A stretch of DNA of 64,000 bases from Owenia fusiformis (lineage: Eukaryota; Annelida; Polychaeta; Sabellida; Oweniidae): positions 18,857,936-18,921,935 of the forward strand of contig CAIIXF020000006.1 in NCBI GenBank assembly GCA_903813345.2, read 5' to 3'. Positions 61,401 through 64,000 of the stretch are shown here, piece by piece. The notes under the pieces are model-generated. The model saw only the letters and a program-made list of their open reading frames with translations. It was not told the origin of the DNA and made no database searches. The position numbers and the translations under genes were made by a program. Every line of letters starts with the position of its first letter. Position 1 is the first letter of the stretch.

Positions 61401-63972
61401 CTAATTTGAACAGTGAACAACCAGATTTGAAAAAGTGACCTGTCTAATCTAACATTTTTATCAGAAATCAAATGTCTGGACATTTCAATTATAGCCAAAT
61501 ATTGAGTCAATGTTATAGTTGTTATTTATCTTTACATATACAATGTAATCAAAGAACCAATATTGTCCTAACTAACTTATTTAGTCTCAGTGACATCCCT
61601 AATTTGTGGAAAACAACAGGATGTTTTGGAAAGGTGTGAATACAGGAGTTTATTGGTTTATCCTTATTGTAAATTAACTGGATGTTTTTGATTTGGATTA
61701 TGAACAGGTCTTGACTGTTTTATATCCCATGGGTCTGTTATGATAGCTAAGATTCAATCACCAAATGTTTTATAATCACAAGGACAACATAGACGACATT
61801 TGCAGACAAGATTTAGAATAGATCTGAACGTTTTTGATTTGGATTAAGAGAAAGGTGAGAATCTGGGAGATAATTGGTTTATCCTTATTGTAAATTAACT
61901 GGATGTTTTTGATTTGGATTATGAACAGGTTTTAACTGTTTTATATCCCATGGGTCTGTTATGATAGCTAAGATTCAATCAGCAAATGTTTTATAATCAC
62001 AAGGACAGCACAGACGACATTTGCAGACAAGATTATATCACAAGAAAGAGAAAAAAATTCAACTTTGTAATATCCTATCACTAAAATGTCTCCTAAAAGG
62101 CATACATCTGACATCCTGAATGCCCTTGATATTTTGAAGGATTATACATCATCTCAAATGAACACTCATGAAAAATTCTTTTTACTTGAAGAGGATATCT
62201 ACTCAAATATTGCTAATGCTAAAAGTGCCAAGAAACAAACAACAATGAAGGACTTTTTCAAGCAAAAGTAAAGCAGTGCTATATTACCATAATATGGGAT
62301 AAGTCATTTGATAAGCATAAGATTTCATACGAGACTATCATATACTTTTACAGTGTATTGCAAAGTTTTTGCCAAAATATAAGAGTTATCTTTACTAAAA
62401 TGATGATATTGTTCAAAATATAAATAAAACATAGCATATAGGCCTATTGTAGAATTAACACATCAGCAACATTTATTGTTTTCTGACTTAGTATTAAGTG
62501 TTCAATATAGGTGGACTGAACAATGAAAATCCCCCCCCCCCCCGACCAACAAAATCCTCGAAATTTGAACACCTGCCAATTTGAACGCTTTTGGCTGGTC
62601 CCGTGGGTGTTCGGATTAGACAGGTTTTACTGTATACTCAAATAATCCTCAATTGAGGTTTAAACTAGGGTTCATCACAAAAATATACAAAAATGTATGT
62701 TTGAATGATTCATAGGGTTCATCATAAAAATATATACTCACATAATCCTCAATAACCCAGATGCTAGTAGAAATAATCTTGATTTACGTTACGATTTACA
62801 TATTTGAAATCTACATGTAAAATTACATCTAGAAATGTGGTTTTAAAAAGTGTTTATCAACTTTGAAAATTTAATTTTCTTTGAAAATGTGACTTCTAGC
62901 TCGGGGAGATTCCCCATAGACACAAATCACAAAAAATGAAATATCTTTTCTTTTAGTGGACAGATAATATTTTGCTTTCCTGGACATATTTTCATTAGTA
63001 TAAGTATCAGACACATAAGGGTTATATGAAAATTGAGCCACTTAAATTGATAATATTCAAGTTTAAGGGAACTTTCTGATATACCTGCCATGTTAATTGA
63101 CCCGAATCAGCCACCTGGTGGTGAAACTGGTAACTACCTACTCGCATTTGGGTAATTGAGGTTTAGACTAGGGTTCATCACAAAAATACAGGGTGGGCCA
63201 AAAATGCGCCACTTTTTTTTTCAAGACAGTACAACTTTTTTATTTTCCAACCTACATACTCCAAATTTTGCAGTTATATAGTGCCAGGGGTTCTGAGTAA
63301 TAATATAATGTAACAAGTCCTTCAACTTGCATCATATTCCATCTAAAAGAGGAGTTCAATTGGTTCACCACCCTATTTGATGATATATTTTGGTTTTAGT
63401 TGCCTTGCTGATATAGCAGTATTAATGAAATGTTAGCTAAGTTTTAATCAACCTGTCTTAATTGCCAGCTTTAGTTGAGCATTTTTTTTAGATTGGATGC
63501 CTTCATACAATCTCTTGAAGACCTCCCCATACCCTCTATTCACTGGGGTTTGCATCAGGGCTATTAGCTTGGCGATAATCAGGCCGTATCAGTTCAGGAA
63601 CATTTTGCAAATTATGCTTATTTCTCATTGCACACCACATGTTTAAGTAAGATGCTGGTGACATATTTTATTCAAGTAAAAGTGTACAATTTATGATCCA
63701 TGCCTAGATAACAACCTCAAGTTTCATTTGGTATGCAAATTATGATTTTGTATCAAAAATTTTAAAAGTTATAGCATTTTGACGATTGCAAATCATCAAT
63801 TGAGGTTTAGACTGGGGTTCAACATGGAAATATATACTCACATAATCCTAAGTGGAGTTTTAGACTGGGGTTTAAGCACTGGGTTCTTCTTAGGAGGAGG
63901 TGGGGCAGATTCTTCTTCTAGTGGGATGATGTCATCATTAACATTTGTATTAAGTTGAACTTGCTGTAATGT
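39534..63972 (-). CDS. SETDB1: SETDB1/eggless-type histone H3 lysine-9 methyltransferase, 26 exons, 5' end outside window
   Basis: The family transfers methyl groups from S-adenosylmethionine to histone H3 lysine 9 in the nucleus and silences genes and transposons. Exons in transcription order: 63972-63842, 60938-60836, 60308-60197, 59857-59776, 59615-59468, 59086-58907, 58608-58482, 58086-57883, 57653-57579, 57227-57125, 56739-56556, 56258-56073, 55839-55721, 55455-55351, 55229-55136, 54783-54715, 53874-53780, 53058-52975, 51054-50959, 49037-48922, 46805-46713, 44389-44354, 41169-41053, 40437-40337, 39955-39867, 39651-39534. Every intron is GT-AG, every junction keeps phase, and the sum is 988 codons plus a TAA stop at 39536-39534. 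Domain order is Tudor repeats, MBD, pre-SET, split SET and post-SET, as in the family. Human SETDB1 is about 1290 aa, so roughly the first 250-300 residues are missing upstream. The single-base borders were read by eye. Confidence 0.95.
40526..40831. mobile_element. 306-bp MITE with 5-bp target duplication TCAAC
   Basis: Inverted ends of about 42 bp begin CATGCGGTACAAACTTC on the left and CACGCGGTACAAACTTC on the right, and both run into a TTTTTGACCT-like end. TCAAC flanks both sides. It lies in the SETDB1 intron between the exons at 40437 and 41053. No coding capacity is evident. Confidence 0.85.
41053..53874 (-). CDS. SETDB1: SETDB1 exons 17-23: acidic and basic insert that splits the SET domain
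   Basis: Seven small exons (53874-53780, 53058-52975, 51054-50959, 49037-48922, 46805-46713, 44389-44354, 41169-41053) encode about 212 residues with no fold I recognise. The first begins EGYESD, a block also found in vertebrate SETDB1 just after the first SET half. It then becomes Asp/Glu/Ser rich ([11 protein letters not shown]). Later exons give [11 protein letters not shown], which resembles a SUMO-interacting motif (hydrophobic core followed by acids; inference), and end basic ([12 protein letters not shown]). One exon is only 36 nt. All phases match. The last intron of this group hosts the lipocalin gene. Confidence 0.88.
42189..42370. repeat. Minisatellite, about nine copies of a 20-bp unit
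   Basis: The unit GACAGGTGTTCACTGAGACA repeats about nine times with a few substitutions (GAGAGG, AGATGTT, CACTAAG). It lies about 430 bp upstream of the lipocalin start codon, inside the SETDB1 intron. Confidence 0.95.
42699..42710 (+). promoter_or_regulatory. TATA box of the lipocalin gene
   Basis: TGTATATAAACC lies about 100 bp before the chosen start codon and would place the transcription start near 42730. It is the only good TATA motif just upstream of the gene, and it supports transcription independent of the host gene SETDB1. Confidence 0.6.
42803..43658 (+). CDS. Apolipoprotein D-type secreted lipocalin, two exons
   Basis: Exons 42803-43166 and 43423-43658 join in phase 1 (T|AT, Tyr) to give 199 aa. 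Lipocalins are secreted beta-barrel carriers of small hydrophobic ligands. Residues 1-20 form a signal peptide ([20 protein letters not shown]). The GxW signature is in [10 protein letters not shown] (residues 41-50), followed by YWIIKLGP (122-129) and the [15 protein letters not shown] block (141-155). Cysteines at 65 and 191 could pair, and N74-A-T is a possible glycosylation site. I chose the Met at 42803 because it directly precedes the signal peptide and follows the TATA box by about 100 bp; the frame is also open upstream to 42656. The gene sits whole inside a SETDB1 intron on the opposite strand, and its codons are more GC rich than the surroundings. The ligand cannot be predicted. Confidence 0.92.
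43719..43724 (+). terminator. Poly(A) signal of the lipocalin gene
   Basis: A canonical AATAAA lies 61 bp after the stop codon, giving a short 3' UTR of about 80 bp. Confidence 0.65.
44180..44332. repeat. Dispersed repeat family A, copy in SETDB1 intron
   Basis: Diverged copy ending AATATGTCACAACTTCTTTG and GTGGTGACATAA, 20 bp from the 36-nt SETDB1 exon. Confidence 0.65.
44390..46712. other. SETDB1 intron 44.4-46.7 kb
   Basis: It holds a purine-rich degenerate stretch at 44520-44670 (repeated GGGATCAATGG-like words) and the MITE at 46144-46352. Elsewhere it is AT-rich with no recognised feature. Confidence 0.5.
46144..46352. mobile_element. 209-bp MITE with CAGGCCCGTAGCC ends and TGGTT duplication
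   Basis: Terminal inverted repeats CAGGCCCGTAGCCAGG and CCTGGCTACGGGCCTG enclose C/G runs. The 5-bp direct duplication TGGTT flanks the element. Ends of this kind are widespread in animal genomes. It lies in the SETDB1 intron 44390-46712. Confidence 0.85.
46806..48921. other. SETDB1 intron 46.8-48.9 kb
   Basis: AT-rich intron. I see no gene, inverted repeat or tandem array in it that I can support. Confidence 0.5.
49873..50008. repeat. Imperfect palindrome in a SETDB1 intron
   Basis: The left arm (AATATTTAATTCTATTTTCA...) and right arm pair over about 55 bp each, with central stem GATATTCCAC / GTGGAATATC and a short GC-richer loop (TCGCCCTTTGGGATTC). The build is like the palindromes at 11.9, 21.4 and 24.0 kb. 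The rest of the intron 49038-50958 shows only a smaller inverted repeat around TTTGTTATTCC at 49827. Confidence 0.7.
52467..52590. repeat. Perfect 62-bp tandem duplication
   Basis: Bases 52467-52528 recur without a mismatch at 52529-52590. It lies in the SETDB1 intron 51055-52974, which otherwise shows nothing I recognise. Perfect identity in neutral DNA means it is recent or an assembly artefact. Confidence 0.9.
53924..54015 (-). CDS. SETDB1: SETDB1 duplicate exon 17 (copy 2), candidate mutually exclusive exon
   Basis: This is a near-identical copy of the first insert exon (53874-53780), including its TTACAG acceptor and the EGYESD start. The last codons differ: instead of PSDNKSD plus AG it reads PSVTNG plus AG and uses donor AG|GTGATG. 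That donor and the TNG residues come from the adjoining dispersed repeat (family A). The exon is 92 nt against 95 nt in copy 1, and both leave two spare bases, so copy 2 can replace copy 1 without changing frame. Splicing both in would shift the frame. Whether it is used cannot be told from sequence. Confidence 0.6.
54065..54156 (-). CDS. SETDB1: SETDB1 duplicate exon 17 (copy 3), candidate mutually exclusive exon
   Basis: This third tandem copy lies nearest the preceding exon (54783-54715). It keeps an acceptor (TTACAG), an open frame and the repeat-derived donor AG|GTGATG, and it is 92 nt like copy 2. It has drifted more: the first residue is Lys rather than Glu (KGYESD), and the acidic run reads [10 protein letters not shown] rather than [10 protein letters not shown]. 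Its pyrimidine tract is no better than that of copy 1. It may be an alternative exon or a silent relic. Confidence 0.5.
54535..54685 (-). repeat. Dispersed repeat family B, copy in SETDB1 intron
   Basis: Diverged copy with GGATGCAAAATTCTAATTTT and ATTTTTCTCATTTTCAAC, ending CAGATCACTG, directly before the exon at 54715. Confidence 0.65.
54715..55229 (-). CDS. SETDB1: SETDB1 exons 15-16: N-terminal half of the SET domain
   Basis: Exons 55229-55136 and 54783-54715 encode [20 protein letters not shown] and then [22 protein letters not shown] is the start of the SET fold that helps bind S-adenosylmethionine, and the Y-A-G turn follows. Both ends of the second exon are in phase 0. In SETDB1 proteins the fold is interrupted after this point by a long insert, and the same happens here: the next recognisable SET residues are about 215 codons downstream. 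Confidence 0.95.
55351..56258 (-). CDS. SETDB1: SETDB1 exons 12-14: pre-SET zinc-cluster domain
   Basis: Exons 56258-56073 (62 codons, phase 0), 55839-55721 and 55455-55351 encode the pre-SET module. It opens with [18 protein letters not shown], then [33 protein letters not shown] and [17 protein letters not shown]. The many Cys residues (CDC...C...CSCC...C...C.C...C) are those that hold the triangular zinc cluster of pre-SET domains. The stretch ends in [11 protein letters not shown], leading into the SET domain. The intron after 55721 contains a broken partial copy of the middle exon. Confidence 0.95.
55510..55730. repeat. Decayed tandem duplication carrying a partial SETDB1 exon end
   Basis: Two diverged units of about 113 bp share CCAGTCTGT, TTTG(T/C)TGCATACAATGTAAAA and GACTTACC. 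The first contains, on the minus strand, CTGGCTACCAATATA followed after a deletion by GGGTAAGTC. These words come from the 3' end and donor of the pre-SET exon 55839-55721. The copy lacks the central codons and probably cannot act as an exon. Confidence 0.65.
56556..57227 (-). CDS. SETDB1: SETDB1 exons 10-11: methyl-CpG-binding-like domain (MBD)
   Basis: Exons 57227-57125 and 56739-56556 encode [11 protein letters not shown], then [18 protein letters not shown], then [20 protein letters not shown] and [18 protein letters not shown]. The YRAPCG block, the long helix ([10 protein letters not shown]) and FDPY match the SETDB1-type MBD. In this family the domain is divergent and is not clearly a methyl-CpG reader. 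The upstream Cys/His cluster (H-H-R-C-S-K-G-C-S) matches the small Cys-rich segment found before the MBD in SETDB1. The Arg codon at the junction is split AG|A. Confidence 0.93.
56908..57065 (-). repeat. Dispersed repeat family B, copy in SETDB1 intron at 57 kb
   Basis: Diverged copy (CTTATTTTCACAATTTTTAC, then CATATGCCAGTTTCTCATGA, then TTTGGGTGAATGCAAG) between the two MBD exons. Confidence 0.6.
57579..58608 (-). CDS. SETDB1: SETDB1 exons 7-9: basic linker between Tudor and MBD
   Basis: Three exons (58608-58482, 58086-57883, 57653-57579) encode about 135 residues rich in Lys, Ser and Pro, for example [14 protein letters not shown] and [15 protein letters not shown]. There is no recognisable fold. 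Phases agree on both sides (0/1, 2/1, 2/1), and the GT-AG sites are clear. The family has a poorly conserved, probably disordered linker at this place, so the assignment rests mainly on position and frame. The intron between the first two exons carries a copy of dispersed repeat family A at 58120-58232. Confidence 0.85.
58120..58232. repeat. Dispersed repeat family A, copy in SETDB1 intron at 58.1 kb
   Basis: CATGCAAAATGTCACCATCT to TGTGGTGGTGACAAAAA, lying between two linker exons. Confidence 0.75.
58907..60938 (-). CDS. SETDB1: SETDB1 exons 2-6: tandem Tudor domains
   Basis: Five exons (60938-60836, 60308-60197, 59857-59776, 59615-59468, 59086-58907) encode about 208 residues that read as the SETDB1 Tudor array. 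Recognisable blocks are [81 protein letters not shown] and [13 protein letters not shown]. In the family these domains bind doubly modified histone H3 tails (methyl-lysine with acetyl-lysine). The aromatic and acidic cage-type residues (W, Y, F, D) are abundant, but I did not map the cage residue by residue. The exon at 59086-58907 is exactly 60 codons in phase 0. Confidence 0.93.
61274..62632 (+). mobile_element. Pogo/Tigger-like DNA transposon relic, 1.36 kb
   Basis: Inverted ends CAGTAAAACCTGT...CTAATCCGAACACC and their complement are flanked by TA on both sides, as in the Tc1/mariner superfamily. Near 62086-62271 an open frame ends in [14 protein letters not shown], which resembles the C-terminal tail (QTTITDFFK-like) of Tigger-type DDE transposases. 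The catalytic core is missing, so it cannot move on its own. A 161-bp segment is duplicated inside (61653-61813 and 61874-62034). Confidence 0.85.
62086..62271 (+). pseudogene. C-terminal fragment of a Tigger/pogo transposase
   Basis: A 61-codon frame with [14 protein letters not shown] and the terminal [11 protein letters not shown]. Only the tail region of such a protein is present, with no DDE catalytic residues. It is a relic inside the 61274-62632 element. Confidence 0.6.
62880..63150. repeat. Dispersed 260-bp repeat, copy 2 (pair of 36100-36440)
   Basis: It shares a long series of words in order with 36100-36440: GGGGAGATTC, GGACATAT, ATCAGACACA, AGGGTTATATGA, GATATACCTGC and CAGCCACCTGGTGGTGAAAC. 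This copy sits in the first visible SETDB1 intron. Confidence 0.8.
63188..63310. repeat. Element end ACAGGGTGGGCC, pair of 34.5-35.3 kb
   Basis: It starts ACAGGGTGGGCCAAAAATGC, followed by a T-run and TATTTTCCAACCTACATA, then GTGCCAGGGGTTCT. The reverse complement of this order is seen at 34510-34585, and the ACAGGGTGGGCC end is seen again at 35325. Confidence 0.7.
63842..63972 (-). CDS. SETDB1: SETDB1 exon: low-complexity linker before the Tudor domains
   Basis: This is the most upstream exon I can see. It starts after a TTTTCTAG acceptor and ends at AT|GTGAGT. It encodes about 43 residues that are acidic and then Pro/Lys rich ([11 protein letters not shown], then KPQSKTPLR). I read it in phase 0 because its two spare bases at the 3' end complete an Ile codon with the next exon, which opens with the conserved Tudor start. 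The encoded segment is not conserved enough to identify alone. Its last 40 bp plus donor recur as degraded copies in the following intron. Confidence 0.75.
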
Positions 63973-64000
63973 CTAGAAAATATATTTAAATGTTAAATAA

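Larger units (their letters stand above)
61161..63841. repeat. Scattered copies of the end of SETDB1 exon 1 in its own intron
   Basis: On the plus strand a unit of about 55 bp (CTCACATAATCCTAAGTGGA, then GGTTTAGACTGGGGTTCATC, then CACAAAAATATATA) appears intact or broken near 61165, 61220, 62636, 62735, 63155 and 63785. It last overlaps the true exon end at 63834-63875. A pogo/Tigger element and two other repeats now interrupt the array. Confidence 0.75.

Noticed and set aside
1-64000. tRNA, rRNA, viral or mitochondrial insertions
   Set aside because: I looked for cloverleaf-type A/B boxes, rRNA-like blocks and polymerase or capsid motifs by eye and saw none that I could support; a tRNAscan or profile search was not possible.

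Overview
The window is nuclear DNA from an AT-rich, intron-rich, transposon-rich animal genome. The two protein-coding genes recognised are metazoan types. The abundance of small inverted-repeat elements, ACATGTACATGT-type tracts and a GACGGACGGACAGACGG-type tract beside a mobile element resembles marine invertebrates, perhaps a mollusc or another lophotrochozoan. The species is an inference. I saw no bacterial-style operon, CRISPR array, tRNA or rRNA.

Region 1 to about 38.8 kb holds no gene I can support. It is a mosaic of mobile-element relics. The main ones are a two-level inverted-repeat element (8.8-10.2 kb), an element with about 470-bp terminal inverted repeats and a younger palindromic element inside it (11.0-13.06 kb), several 120-450 bp MITEs with visible target-site duplications, and three palindrome-plus-module elements. 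The largest is a roughly 6-kb foldback structure (28.1-34.1 kb). Its arms are inverted tandem arrays of 300-365-bp units around a decayed coding core.

Region 39.5 to 64 kb is the minus-strand gene for a SETDB1/eggless-type histone H3K9 methyltransferase. I could place 26 consecutive exons whose phases all match. They total 2967 nt, or 988 codons plus stop, and carry tandem Tudor domains, an MBD, pre-SET, a SET domain split by a long acidic insert, and post-SET. The N-terminal exons lie beyond base 64000. A piggyBac-like TTAA-flanked element lies 51 bp past the stop codon.

A complete two-exon lipocalin gene of the apolipoprotein D type (199 aa, plus strand, with TATA box and poly(A) signal) is nested in the 41.17-44.35 kb SETDB1 intron, on the opposite strand.

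The most striking result is at 53.78-54.28 kb. The exon that begins the SET-domain insert occurs three times in tandem. The two extra copies are joined to a dispersed repeat that supplies a new 5' splice site in the same phase. No copy is a multiple of three in length, so only mutually exclusive use keeps the frame. Two other SETDB1 exon ends (near 55.6 kb and across 61.2-63.9 kb) have also spawned partial intronic copies, so local duplication has repeatedly used this gene's exon borders.
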